From NCBI GenBank assembly GCA_963709175.1, contig CAVPVK010000002.1, positions 62,001 to 126,000 of the forward strand: DNA of 64,000 nucleotides, written 5' to 3'. The stretch is from JANXQG01 sp963709175. Lineage in GTDB: Bacteria; Planctomycetota; Planctomycetia; Pirellulales; Thermoguttaceae. This document shows, piece after piece, positions 49,092 through 59,502 of this stretch. Position numbers and translations under genes: made by a program. The notes beneath the pieces were generated by a model, which saw only the letters and a program-made list of their open reading frames with translations, had not been told where the DNA came from and searched no databases. Numbering within the stretch: position 1 is the first letter of the stretch; the number at the start of each line of letters is the position of its first letter.

Positions 49092-49116
49092 TAAGTGCTA
49101 GCACTGCTAGCACTTA
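49092..49116. other. 25-bp perfect palindrome at the left end of the IS
   Basis: TAAGTGCTAGCA-C-TGCTAGCACTTA, with 12-base arms around one base. It lies between the left inverted repeat and the transposase start, so it could be a transposase or host-factor site, or an mRNA hairpin limiting read-through. Confidence 0.6.
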
Positions 49117-49213
49117 CGTTCGGCTGAGAATTTGACAAAAGCGGATCTCATGTGGCAAAAAGGAAGTAGGTTTTGTCCCGACCTTACTCCTCTCACCACA
49201 GAGATCCAAGAAT

Positions 49214-50732
49214 ATGATCGCACAAGAAGACATCGTTGCCAAGAGTCACGAAATTCAGAGGCCGTCGACCAGATTGTCACCGTCGTAATTGACGCGGTCC
49301 GGGATCACACGCCTATCCATGAGGTGGAGGGCAAGTCTATGAAGATCTTGTTGCAGGCCGGACAAAAGGCCATACAGTTGCTGGTGGATTGCCTCGGCAA
49401 CGGCGACATGGGCCAGGAGCACCAACTGCCCGATGGAACGATCGTCAAACGCTCGGCCAAGCCGGAGCCGCGGCCGTACGTTTCAATCTTCGGAGAGATC
49501 GACATCGAACGCTATGTGTACTCTCGACGGAAAGGGCAAGCGATCGAATTCGCGGCCATCGACGCCCGTTTGGCCTTGCCGGCGGGCAAATTCTCCTACT
49601 TGTTACAGGATTGGGACCAGAGTTTCGCCATGGAAGAAGCGTTTGGCCATACGGCTAGGACCGTCCAGAGAATTTTGGGGCTGAAGCAGTACGTGGACAG
49701 CTTGGAGCACATGAACCAAGAGATGGCGCAAGAGGTGGAGGAGTTTCAGGGATCACTGCCCCTTCCTCCTGCGAAAGAAGAAGGGGAGATTTTCGTCCAG
49801 ACGGCCGATGGCAAAGGGGTTCGCATCCGACGGCCGGCGGATGCGCCACCGATCATGGACCATCAACACCGTAGTGGTCCCAAACCGGATCGCAAGAAAA
49901 TGGCCACCTTGGGCGCGGTCTACAGCATTGATCCCCTGGTTCGCACGCCCGAGGAAGTGGTGGAGTCGTTGTTCCGTAAGCCGGGGCAACCACGACCGAA
50001 AATCCCGCGTCCGCATCCTTGTCACAAACAGATGCGCGCCATGTTGGATCATGTAGACGTCGATGGTGACGAGGTGGACGGACGCGCGGCGGTCTTTGGT
50101 TGGATGGCTGATCAAATGGCTGCGCGGCATGCTGGCAGCGACAAGCCCCTCGTGTGCATCATGGACGGAGAGGCAGGCGCTATGGAACATGAGAGACGTG
50201 TTTCAAGCGAATGTCCCCATGATCGACATTCTCGACTTGCTTCACGTCACGCCGCGATTGTGGGACGCCGCGACGCTATTTCATCCAAAGGGAAGTCGTG
50301 CGCGCCGAGGAATTCGTCCGACAGCGTGTCACGCGGATTCTGCAGGGGGATGTGAGGGGCGTTGTCCGTGGGCTAAGATGGATGGGTACCGCTCAAGGGC
50401 TGCGTGGCGACAAACGGACCAAGTTGCGGAAGATCTGCGGATATTTTGAAAGGAACCGTCATCGGATGCGTTATGACCAGTACCTGGCACGCGGCTATCC
50501 GATCGCCAGCGGCGTGATTGAAGGCGCATGCCGAAATGTTGTCAAGGACCGTCTGGAGCGGACGGGGATGAACTGGACTATCCCCGGTGCCCAAGCGATG
50601 CTGGAGTTGCGCTGCATTCACCTCACGGAACAGTGGGACGCGTTCAATGAATTCCGGATTGCGAGAGAGACACAACGCCTCTATCCGTATCGAGACACCC
50701 TGAAAACACTATCCTGGCACGTCGCTGCATAA
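49214..50732 (+). pseudogene. ISKra4-family transposase (frame-split at about three places)
   Basis: From ATG 49214 (MIAQEDIVAKSHEIQRP) the frame breaks near 49260. The second frame carries the N-terminal part, RPYVSIFGEIDIERYVYSRR and the catalytic Asp region VQTADGKGVRIRRPAD, and VCIMDGE. The break near 50185 leads to WNMRDVFQANVPMIDILDLL, and one near 50300 leads to VTRILQGDVRGVVRGLRWMG and the final Glu region PIASGVIEGACRNVVKDRLE. All parts of the DDE core are present in order, so the protein would be complete if the indels are errors; otherwise it is dead. Confidence 0.85.
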
Positions 50733-50777
50733 ACGCAATCAAACACAACACCAGGGCGAGCAAGACCGGTTGCGCCC

Positions 50778-50933
50778 ATCGCGAACGTCTTGGGAGAGCG
50801 GGGAATCCGAAGCAACCACAAGGAGCCCGTTCCAGTCCGCTAACGGAACAACCCGGCACTCGAAGGCTATGCTCGCAGGGATAAATTCTGCGACAGCGGC
50901 AGTCGGCGAATTTAGGATTCCATCGGGTGACAT
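50778..50933 (-). pseudogene. 5' part of the IS-interrupted MshEN-domain gene
   Basis: From ATG 50933 the frame reads MSPDGILNSPTAAVAEFIPA, SIAFECRVVPLADWNGLLVV and ASDSPLSQDVRD up to the IS. IPxSxAxxxxVVPLxxxxGxLVVAxxDPL is the MshEN/GspE N-terminal pattern. It continues as KLLFVLNRNVR at 49059. The duplicated ATCGCGAAC encodes the VRD residues at the joint. Confidence 0.72.
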
Positions 50934-51067
50934 TTACACACCTGGCCAAGGAATTTGTCTCTCTGGGCAAACGGCAGGGGCTGGAGTCATTCCTACCAGT
51001 ATACCGCACAAGTGGTGGCCTGTGCCAGCCCGAGACCAGGCTGCCGCAGGGCGTGGCCCGGCTGTTT

Positions 51068-51250
51068 TCATTTCGCTGGCGGCGGCATCGGTGAGACCGA
51101 CCGCGCCCGCGCAGCGCCGACCAGCAGCACGCCGACCGACGCAAGCCACACGGCCAGGGCGGCGATGTTGGGCCAGTTCGGGTGTGCCTTTCCGCCATGC
51201 CCGCAGGGGTAGAAACTATTTTCTATTGACAGGAACCAGCTGCCATGAAA
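51068..51250 (-). pseudogene. Membrane-anchor fragment paralogous to 14019-14276
   Basis: The minus strand reads FLSIENSFYPCGHGGKAHPN, WPNIAALAVWLASVGVLLVG and AARARSVSPMPPPAK and a stop. The anchor is ~80% identical to that at 14060-14140. No start codon is apparent, so this is a 3' remnant. The rest of 50934-51442 holds nothing recognisable. Confidence 0.5.
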
Positions 51251-51442
51251 GGAGGCGCATGCCCGGTTTGTCAGGGCGCTCGAAAGCCGTCGCAGACGGT
51301 GCCGGTAGGCTACGACCTCAGGGCGGCATCGGTGGTGCGGTTGCCGAGCGAGAAGAACTGGGCGACCTTACGATCACGCGGCGGCGGAGCCCTGCTAACC
51401 TGTTTGCATAGACGCGCGGAATTTATTCGGCACAGCAGGCTT

Positions 51443-54400
51443 CATCGGCCATCATGCCCAGCAGATGGAGTTCGCTTCTTCCTATTGTCCAACTGCGTCT
51501 TGATAGCATTGAGTCGCTCCTGAGCATCGGCATAGTTGGGGCGCATTGCAGGACTTGCTCAAAATCTTCCTTGGCGTGAATCAAGTCGCCCTTCTGCGCA
51601 TGGGCAATTCCCCGAGAGTTATAAATGTCCGGCACGGCCGGATTGTGTTTGAGGAAGTCGCCGAGGGAATCAATCGCAGCCTCGGGCCGCTTGAGATTGA
51701 GATACAGGCCCGCCACCAACAACTCCGCCTGGATGGTTTCCGGCGACTTGACATCGATTGCCATCATGCGCCGGACGCACTTGCCGGCCTCGTCGAGATC
51801 TTTCTGCTTGATGCCGATTTCGACCCGAGTGAGCCAGGCGCCCAGGAAGTTCGGGTCGCATTGTCGAGAAACAGCATTCTCCTGGACGGCGCTGTCGAGA
51901 TCGCCTTTTTGCAGGTAGACGTGGCAGAGATTGTTGTGGTCCGAGGCACGGTCGTTGCGCACGCTCAACCCCGTCTTATGGGCGGCGATGGCATCGTCAA
52001 GTTTGCCTTGCCGGGCGAGCACGATGCCAAGATTGTTGAAAGCGTCAGCATAGCGGGGGTTCAACTTCACCGCGGCCCGGAAGTACTGCTCCGCCAGTTT
52101 CATGTCTCCCGGTCCGCCCCGGCGGGCATAGTAGACACCCAGGTTATTGTTGCCGAAATCGTAATCGGGCTTGATGTCGAGGGCCGCCTTATAGGCCGCG
52201 GCTGAGTAGTCGAAGAGCAATTGAACCTTACGTGCGCGGTTGAGTTTCCTGGCTGCGGCCTTGAAATTCTCGACCGAGCCGTCGAACGGAAGCTGTTGCT
52301 GCGCAGCGTCGAGTTTGGCGGGCGGCCCGTCGAAATGCGCGGCGACTCGGTCGAACAAGGCATCGGCCGCCTCGGCGTCGAGAGTCGACATCTTCTTGCG
52401 TAGCCGTCATAGGCGATGCCCACTTGGTTATACGCCATGGCGGATTTAGGGTCAAGGCGGACAGCCTCAGCGGCATCCGCCATGGCCTTATCCCAGTCGC
52501 CCTTGATTCCGTACGTATTGGACCGGTCGATATAAGGCCCTATGGATTTGGGATCCAGGCGGATAGCCTCAGAGTAATCCGCGATGGCCTGGTCGAAGTT
52601 GCGCTTGCGGTAGTAGGCGGCGGCACGGCGGTTATAGGCGTCCGCCGACTTGGGATCAAGACGGATGGCCTCCGTGCAATCCGCGAGATCCTTGTCGAAG
52701 TCTCGGACTGCACCGCTGGCCTCGTGTCTCTCGTTGAATTCCTTCCACATGGCTTGCTTCACGTCCTCGATCCGACTGCCGGACTGCCGGATAATTTCCC
52801 GGCCCTTTTGGAGGGTCCGGCTCAAGGTGCTTAGCGACCGCAGAACTGCCTGGGGCTGAAGGATTGGAACACAGAAACCCGGCCTCGATCCGCCATACGC
52901 CATCGCGCCGCACAAACCGCACGTCGGCTCTCTCCCACTGTGGGAACTGACGGCACACGGCCTGGTCGCCCTGCACGCTAACCTCCATCCGTTCCAACTG
53001 CCCTTCATCTGCCACGACGGGCAAGGTAATCGTCCATTCCGTGCCAGCCATTTTCAGGGCATCAAACTTTGCCCAGGCATCAGGCCCGTAGGCTTTTGTC
53101 AGTTCCGCGCGAAATGCGAGATAAGCGTGTGTCGCTTCGTAAAGGGCGTTGACGGCCGCCATGTCCAGATCTTGGCCTACGAACATGGCCAAGAACGCCT
53201 TCTTGTTCGGCCCGAAGAGGCGCGGTACATTTTCACCGCGGCCGCATTCGGTGTGGTTGCCCGCACATCGCCGGCCTGCAGAGCCCGTGGATTGTCTGCG
53301 GAATACAGGCGGCAAACCGTCGCGATCTGCTCGTCGCGCGCCCGCTGGACGGCCTTTTCCAGCCGGTCTCGCAACTTTTCGTCATGAACCGTCCAAAGCT
53401 GACTGCGCACGGACTTGCCCTCGTTGTTAACGGCCCGTACGTCGGCGCCGGCATCCAGCAACTTGTCGATCAGCTCGGGCTTCCCAAAGGGAAAGGCCAG
53501 CAGCAGCGGCGTGTCGCCCGACTTGGTCACGACGTTGACTTTAGCGTGGTTTTCGAGCAGAAGCGGGGCGATTTCAGTATTCTGGGAGTTTATCGCGAAA
53601 TGGAGCACCGTGTAGCCGTCGTCATCCGCGGCGTCGACATCGGCGCCGGCGGCAATTGCCTTCTTCACGATATCGGCACGACCGGCCCATGCGGCAACTT
53701 GCAGGATGCTCTTGTGCTGCTTGTCGACGGCCGTCAGGTCGGCGCCCGCGGCAATCAAGACGTCGGCGGCCTTGTCGTCGTTGCACCGCAGAGCCCACTG
53801 AAGCGGGGTGCCGCCAAAGACATCCGTGGCGTTCACCGCCAGCTTGCCCTTGAGAAGCTCGGCGAGTTTTTCAGGCTTATCGAAAATGGCAGCTTGGTGA
53901 AGCTTCGTCCACGATTCCTCTCGACCGCCGGCCTGCCGCAAGACCGCCGCGTTCTCGGCTCTGTTGTTATCCGCAGCCAGGGCCATCGGCGACCAGCCCT
54001 TCTTGTCTCGAACATTGGGGTCTGCCTTCGCCTTGAGGAGCGATTCAATGCTTTCGCGCTGGTGCTGAGCGGCGACATGCAAGGGAGTCTGGCCTTCTTC
54101 ATCCTTTGCGTGAACATCCGCCCCGGCGGCGATCAGGACGGCGACCAGCTCCGGATGCCGGCAGCACGCCCAGTGCAGCGGGCCGAAGCCATTATTGTCG
54201 CGGCGATTGACGTCGGCGCCTGCGGCGATCAATTGCTTGATCTTGTTCATGTGCAGATTGCTATGGCTGCATCCAAGCAGCAACGGAGTCTGGCCGTAGT
54301 TGTCGACCGCATTGACGTCGGCTTTTCCTTTGAGCAGATAGGGAATCGCTTTTTCGCCGCCGCCGCCGTCAATGGGCATGGCAAGATGCAGGGGAGTGTC

Positions 54401-54850
54401 GCCATTCTGGTCTTTGGCATTGACGTCCGCCGCCCCTGCCGCCAGGAGAACGGGTATAACGTCGGCCCCAAAGTCGTGGGCTGCGTAATGCAGCGGTGTA
54501 GAACCTTGAAAGTCCCGGGCGTTGGCGTCTGCGCCGGCGGCCAGTAGTCTCTTGGCTTCGGCCGTCTTGTTGTCCGATGCCGCCGAATGGAGGGGCGTGA
54601 TCTTGTACCGATAGGCAACTTGCTGCATGGCGCCGGGGTTGCTTTCGGCGTAGTTCTTAACCGCTTGGGCGAAAGGCTTTGCAAAATCCTCCAATGGATT
54701 GCCGGACGATGCGTCCTTCTGGTCGGTAACATCGTTGCCGGTCTTTTGGCCGTTGGCTGCGGGGCTCGGATCGGCGGCGTGGGACAAGCGGTTGCAAGAG
54801 CCCGCGAGCTGGAAGGATACAATAACCAACATTACGATCGTGCGTTTCAT
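51443..54850 (-). CDS. Secreted ankyrin-repeat / TPR fusion protein (frame-split about four times)
   Basis: The first part (53220-54850) has a signal peptide and about eleven ankyrin repeats (ITPLHSAASDNKTAEAKRLL, AAGADANARDFQGSTPLHYA and so on). The next frame (to ~52870) has a compact domain (LFGPNKKAFLAMFVGQDLDM, ADVRFVRRDGVWRIEAGFLC) like an NTF2/SnoaL-type or lumazine-binding-like fold. The next frames (to 51443) have nine or more TPR units (DKDLADCTEAIRLDPKSADA, NNNLGVYYARRGG, EKGDL-type). Breaks lie near 53225, 52870, 52390 and 51533; in each the other frame carries on the expected repeat. Joined length is about 1,130 residues. Likely a periplasmic or surface scaffold. It could alternatively be two adjacent genes. 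Confidence 0.75.
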
Positions 54851-55071
54851 TGCTTACTCCTATTTCGATCTTCCGCGCTCAGCGTCGAGGCACCTCTCAT
54901 TCTACTGCGCCGCTCCGACTGGCACCACAAGGGGCCACGGCCAGCAATCCCGGCTCGAAACGACCTCAACGGCACCCTTCGTGCGGCGGGCAACCGGCCG
55001 GAACGCGGCCGCAGGGGCATCGCTCTGGGCCCATTCTGGCAGGGCCTCTGGCGGCGCGATATACTGGCGGC

Positions 55072-55669
55072 ATGGACGCCCCCGAGAAACGTCGCTGGTA
55101 TTGCCCTACGCCTGGGTGGCTGGTGCTCGGCTCGCTGGCGGTGACGGGCTTGATCTGGCTGTCGAATTGGCTGGGATGGCCTGCGTGGCACAAGGGCTAC
55201 GCCGTCCTGGTCGCCGTCGCTGGCGTGGGCGTGGTGCTGGCGGCGATGCTGCTCTGGTGGCTGGTGGCCCTGGTCTTTCGATGGCGGTTCCAGTTCTCGA
55301 CTTCGGTCGCTGCTGGTGCTGACCTTGGCCGTGGCGTTGCCGTGCAGTTGGTTGGCGGTCGAGGCGAAGAGGGCGAAGGAGCAGTATAAGGTGTTGCGTG
55401 GACCTCAAGTCGTCTATGAGTGGCAGATCTCCGCTCCTGGCGTTCTCCGCCCAAACGCTACGCAGCCAGGACCACATTGGCTTCGACAACTCCTAGGGAA
55501 TGACTTCTTTCAAGATGCTTTTTGGGTGAAAGTTTCAAATGATGGCGAAATAGAACAAGTAAAACGATTGTCTCGGTTGCAAGAATTGTCGGCGAACGGA
55601 GCGCGACTCGACGACGCCGCGATGGCACATATTTCAACTCTGGTCGAGCTGCGAGAATTTGCGTGGTAA
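55072..55669 (+). CDS. Membrane protein with leucine-rich-repeat start (frame-split, possibly truncated)
   Basis: From ATG 55072: a basic start, helices WLVLGSLAVTGLIWLSNWLG and YAVLVAVAGVGVVLAAMLLW, then FRWRFQFS. After a break near 55300 comes LLVLTLAVALPCSWLAVEAK, RAKEQYKVL, and LRR-like text (LSRLQELSANGARLDDAAMA, HISTLVELREFAW). This is the common planctomycete 'RWxQFSLRTLLVLTLxxAxxCSWLA' family. The LRR part is very short; the stop falls in an 11-bp repeat (GCGTGGTAAGC) that recurs at 55870, so the 3' end may have been replaced. Confidence 0.7.
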
Positions 55670-55880
55670 GCATGGTTGCCTGCGGATCGACCGTGACCGT
55701 TCCGGCCGTGCTTACACCAAGCCCGAGTCGCTTGGCATCCAACAACGGCTGGACCGCAGAGCCGGTGGTTTCGGCTGCCAAACCCTGGTAAGATAGGTCG
55801 TGGCTCGGGCTTGGCTGGCATCGGCGATAACGGCGTCGGCCAGCCCTCCCGTGGGTGCCGTGTCGAACCGCGTGGTAAGC
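55661..55880. repeat. 209-bp segment bounded by 11-bp direct repeats
   Basis: GCGTGGTAAGC occurs at 55661-55671 and 55870-55880. The segment between, on the minus strand, has coding-like text (YQGLAAETTGSAVQPLLDAK, RLGLGVSTAGTVTVDPQA) unrelated to the genes on either side. It may be a fragment inserted or copied into the end of the LRR gene. Confidence 0.4.
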
Positions 55881-55896
55881 GAGGAGGAGTCTTTGG

Positions 55897-56574
55897 ATGT
55901 ATAAGCGTCTTTTGCTCTGGACTACAATACTAAATCTAGTAGCCGTTTCCGATTCGTGTTGGGGCGTAACCAAGGCCGAGGTTAGAGAACCGAAAGCGAT
56001 TGGACAACTCATCGAACAACTTGCCTCGCCTAATAAGTCCCCCCCGATTACAGATGGGGATGTGTCGTACCCAGCCGGATATGACAAGAAGGCCCAAGAC
56101 CGCGTTTGGTCAGCTTGGAAGCGGTTGTTTGAACTTGGCAAGCCGACGTTTCCATACTTGCTGGAACACCTGGATGACACGAGATACGGCCTCACAGAAG
56201 AAGACGATATTGACGGGGATTGGCACAACTACTCCGTCGGCGACCTGTGCCAAACAATCTTTTTGAGCCATCTCCAACCATACGGAGACTATTATACACG
56301 TGGGAAGGGAAACCCACGTGAACGCCCGCGTCGGCCAAGCTACTTCAAACACTATCAGCTTTCAAATCCCGCCGCTGCCGAGAAATGGTGGAAAGCTCGT
56401 AATAAAAAGACCATGACAGAACTCCAAATCGAGGCGTTGGAGTGGGTGATCGCGGAAGAAGCAAAGAGGCCCAAGGACTATTCCGACAGGGAGCGGAAGT
56501 ATCTCGCAAAAGTGCTCCATGATGTCGGTACAACCGGTCATCGTATCGAGGCACGGTGGCCGTTTGGCAAGTAG
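55897..56574 (+). CDS. Exported hypothetical protein
   Basis: 225 residues, with GAGGAGGAG ten bases before the ATG. The N-terminal signal-like stretch (LLLWTTILNLVAVSDSCWG) is followed by a helical, charged protein (AWKRLFELGKPTFPYLLEHL, DLCQTIFLSHLQPYGDYYTR, MTELQIEALEWVIAEEAKRP). This may be a short HEAT-like or all-helical domain. No family could be named. Confidence 0.7.
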   Translation: MYKRLLLWTTILNLVAVSDSCWGVTKAEVREPKAIGQLIEQLASPNKSPPITDGDVSYPAGYDKKAQDRVWSAWKRLFELGKPTFPYLLEHLDDTRYGLTEEDDIDGDWHNYSVGDLCQTIFLSHLQPYGDYYTRGKGNPRERPRRPSYFKHYQLSNPAAAEKWWKARNKKTMTELQIEALEWVIAEEAKRPKDYSDRERKYLAKVLHDVGTTGHRIEARWPFGK

Positions 56575-56772
56575 TTTATTCCGGGAGAGCACCTGTGGAG
56601 TCGGCCATCCCAACTGTTCGTCACGCCAAGCCCGATCCACTGGCCCCGAGGCCAAGAAGGTTAAATAGCGGGCCAAACATCCTAACGTTGTGGTCTATTA
56701 CACCTTCGGCTGTCAATCCCTTGTTTTCCCGCAAAAAATGTGGGTAAATGGGGCGAAACCAAAGGGCGTTTT

Positions 56773-57009
56773 ATGAACACCGAAAACGCAAACAAACCGG
56801 ACAAGCCAGCGGAACGGGAACAGTTCAACCGTATCATGGGGCTGGGAAGCTACGCTATGGGGCTTTGCATCTTCGCCTTTATCGGCATCGGGATTTATGA
56901 TAATCCCCGCGCTGCTATGAAGGATTGGAAGACTATGGGGCTGTTTGCACTTGGTGCGCTGGTATGCTTTGCAATCGGCTATACCACGGAACGCAAGCGG
57001 CTAAAGTAG
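56773..57009 (+). CDS. Small two-TM protein
   Basis: 78 residues. A charged N-terminus (NKPDKPAEREQFNRIMGLGS) is followed by two helices (YAMGLCIFAFIGIGIY and MGLFALGALVCFAIGYTT) and a basic tail. GC content is lower than in the neighbours. The family is not recognised. Confidence 0.6.
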   Translation: MNTENANKPDKPAEREQFNRIMGLGSYAMGLCIFAFIGIGIYDNPRAAMKDWKTMGLFALGALVCFAIGYTTERKRLK

Positions 57010-57059
57010 CGGGTCTACCCTTATAAAAAACAGGGCGACCATTTACCCCTTTTAGAACA

Positions 57060-57222
57060 AAGACCGCTAATGGGGAAACCGCATAGGGTTAAGACCACCC
57101 TTCTGTAAAGGTTTCCATAATAGTTTCTGGAGCCGGAAAAGGACCGGGTGGCCCCGGGCGGTTTCCCGCCCGGGGCTCCCACAGACCCGAACGTGCGCAA
57201 TTAACGCATTCGGTTCCTCAAG
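57060..57222 (-). ncRNA. Group II intron 3' region (partial)
   Basis: Directly after the maturase end, the minus strand has GAACCGAATGCGTTAATTGC and then a very stable hairpin (57151-57176, GCCCCGGGCGG/CCGCCCGGGGC, four-base loop) of the kind that follows group II intron reverse transcriptases (domain IV-VI). Exact intron ends cannot be set. Confidence 0.4.
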
Positions 57223-57880
57223 TTATCCGTTTGCTACGCGTCGGCACACCGAGTGGATCGCCCGCAGGTAAGGCAAGGGATAGCGCTTCTGAAGCTGGCG
57301 AAACCAGTCCCAGGAGGCGCGCCATGCTCGCCGTCGCCGCATGAGCCACTTGCGCCAGACCTCTTGCACCGCGTGGCGAAAACGAGCCAACGCCGGGCTG
57401 TTGCCCGTGATCCCGTAATACCCCGCGTGCCCTTGGAGCTTCTGGCAGAGTACCGCGTGCTGCTCGCCAATCGGGTCGTGTCGATGGAACCGGCACCACT
57501 GGGAGATCGTCTTGACCGCCCGCGTGAACCGGCTGGCCGCCGTCTTCCGCTTCAGGATCCAGGTTCCCTTCCGGGATCGCGCCGAAAAGTGCGTGAATCC
57601 CAGGAAGTCGAACGTGCCCGGTCCGTCCGCGTCCGGCCCCTTGCGCTCGCCTTGCGGTTTGCGAAAGGACACCAGCCGGGTCTTGACCGGATGGATCGTC
57701 AAGCCGTACTTGCCGAATCGCTTCGGCAGCACGGCCATCACGCGCCTGGCGTCCTCGCCGTCGGTAAACCCGACCACGAAGTCGTCGGCGTAGCGGACCA
57801 TATACGGTTCCGGAGTCCGATGCCTCCGCCATGTTTCCCTCCTACGGTTTGATAACTCGACGCCCCGCTTCCCTCCCCCG
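57223..57880 (-). pseudogene. ltrA: Group II intron reverse transcriptase/maturase, 5' truncated
   Basis: About 190 C-terminal residues with RT motif VRYADDFVVGFTDGEDARRV (YADD), FGLTxxxxKT-like GKYGLTIHPVKTRLVSF, FLGFTH, and the group II maturase domain (WCRFHRHDPIGEQHAVLCQK, GHAGYYGITGNSPALARF). Upstream, coding resemblance continues only to ~57880 (WRRHRTPEPYMVRYADD). Fingers and start are missing, so it is inactive. A possible leader of such an intron lies at 62665-62892 on the same strand. Confidence 0.8.
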
Positions 57881-58529
57881 GGTCCCCGACGGTGCGAGTT
57901 CCCCGGCTTCTGCGGTACTATCAGGCGCTATGACTTCCTGCCGCCCTTTTCGCCGCACTTCGTTTCCTTCGCTTGGCGATACCACTCCAGCGCGCTCGAG
58001 TTTCGCCCGCACCGCGGCCGAGCGCTACCGCGGGCGGGTCTCCTGGAGTTGGTCACCCGGTACCTCCAGCCGGGAATAGTTCAGTGGAAACGGCAGGATC
58101 TCCTCCGTTCCTGGGGAACCCCCTGTGCTCTTGCCCTGCTCTCCGACCCCGGCAGGACCGGCGCATCAGGCCAACACGATGCGTCGGCGCGGCCCCCGCA
58201 ATGTCCACGGCGAAGGCTCCTGCATGGCAGCTTTCGTGGCTCAATCACACGGCTTCGGCACTGGCTGTCTACGCTTCGCAGGCCGGGTCGCCCCGACACC
58301 ACGCAAGACTCGCTTCCGGCTGCTGGCCAAGCTCTTCCGGACGGGATTGTTTACCCGCAGGATTCCAACAAAAGGTTTCGAGGTGTATCCTACATCTCAG
58401 CCTCCTTTTCCAAGTTCTCGTAGCGCAAGGACATCACGGATTGCCGGCAACTGGTTCCGCGCTATCGGCGACTAAGATCGTCGAGGAGTGGGGGCAGGGA
58501 CTCCCATCGCACCCGGGCAGAATCGAGAG
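57881..58529. other. Unassigned GC-rich region upstream of the RT fragment
   Basis: Long overlapping open frames exist on the plus strand, but their text (many Arg/Ser/Pro) is not protein-like. The segment may be structured intron RNA or other mobile-element debris. No gene was supported. Confidence 0.4.
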
Positions 58530-58968
58530 ATGGACTTTAACCGCCAGTCCCAACGATGGATCCGGTCAAGTAACGACAATGGGCTCGTCGAAGGACGGGC
58601 CTCCCGCTGCCACAGCGTTTCTGATATTCAGGACCAGCAGGAAATTCGAGGACGTTTGGAAGTATTACGAGGCGAAGTGCGGTCACGAGGGCGCGAAGGA
58701 AAGCCTGCCACGCGCGGTGTCGCCCAGTGGCCAGGAAAGCATCCGCGGTGGCATCCAGTTCGGCAAGGGCGGCGATCAGCGCATGGCGGTTGATTTCGGA
58801 GGGATCGCCCCCGCAAAATTGGGCGGCGATCCCGGCGTGCGCGAGAGCCACTTCGCGCATTACACCGAGGGATATGTGGTCCATGTCGTCATTGAGGAAG
58901 TCGCCCCGGACCGGAATGTCAATGACAAGAATTCGGTAAAGGTCCGAGTCTTCGCGGCGGTGCGCTGA
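58530..58968 (+). CDS. C-terminal part of a hypothetical protein (5' truncated)
   Basis: The frame is open, but protein-like text starts only near 58540: VTTMGSSKDGPPAATAFLIF, SRKFEDVWKYYEAKCGHEGA, GVRESHFAHYTEGYVVHVVI, EEVAPDRNVNDKNSVKVRVF. It looks like a small soluble alpha/beta domain. The upstream reading belongs to mobile-element debris, so the true N-terminus was probably lost. The family is not recognised. Confidence 0.55.
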
Positions 58969-59016
58969 TCTGGCCGGGCTTACGGTGAAGAGGTAAAAAC
59001 CGGCCCTCGGCGATCC

Positions 59017-59502
59017 TCACATTGTGAAAGACTCGTTAAGCGTCGCCAGGACGAGCACGAACACGAAGATGCATGCGTAGATGACGATCATAATGACGTG
59101 CTCGATTAGTGCAATCAAGAGGCTGCGGCCGAAGGTCGTAGGCAACTTTGCTCTGAGCATGGCGGCCATGAATGGGAAACCAATCAAGAAACCGATCACC
59201 GGGGAAAGCGGCACAGTTGTGACTTTCTCGTCCAAGGGATTTCCGGTCACCAGGTAGACTACCCACTGAGGGAGCGCAGTCACGAACACGATCAACATGG
59301 CCTTGCCAAAACCGGGCTGGGGGACCGGATTATGGCTGGCTTCGCCGCCAGCCATCTGGTTGTAATGGAAGCATACAATTCTGAGAATAGCAGCTCGAAT
59401 CAAAAGAAAGACGCTCGTCCCCAGTGTGAAATAGATACAGAGGAGGAGCGCCATTGCCGACAATAAGTGCCAATGCTTCAAGAATTGCACATCGAGCTGC
59501 AT
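59017..59502 (-). CDS. Four-TM hypothetical membrane protein
   Basis: 161 residues, with AAGGA seven bases before the ATG. Helices at about 13-40 (LSAMALLLCIYFTLGTSVFL), 70-90 (AMLIVFVTALPQWVVYLV), 100-118 (SPVIGFLIGFPFMAAMLRA) and 130-155 (IEHVIMIVIYACIFVFVLVL). Resembles small YIP1-like or DUF-type membrane proteins; no motif decides the family. Confidence 0.7.
   Translation of the reverse strand: MQLDVQFLKHWHLLSAMALLLCIYFTLGTSVFLLIRAAILRIVCFHYNQMAGGEASHNPVPQPGFGKAMLIVFVTALPQWVVYLVTGNPLDEKVTTVPLSPVIGFLIGFPFMAAMLRAKLPTTFGRSLLIALIEHVIMIVIYACIFVFVLVLATLNESFTM

Larger units (their letters stand above)
49069..50777 (+). mobile_element. ISKra4-family insertion sequence, 1709 bp, 9-bp target duplication
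   Basis: The left end is GGGCGCAACCGGTTGTC (49069) and the right end, read inward, GGGCGCAACCGGTCTTG (50777): 13 identical terminal bases. Both flanks carry the direct repeat ATCGCGAAC (49060-49068, 50778-50786). The element carries a single ISKra4 transposase on the plus strand, broken by several frame changes. A 25-bp perfect palindrome lies 23 bases inside the left end. The insertion splits an MshEN-domain gene. Confidence 0.9.

Noticed and set aside
57973..58529. N-terminal half of a 331-residue plus-strand frame
   Set aside because: Text before ~58530 is not protein-like and lies in mobile-element debris; only the C-terminal part is kept as a partial gene.
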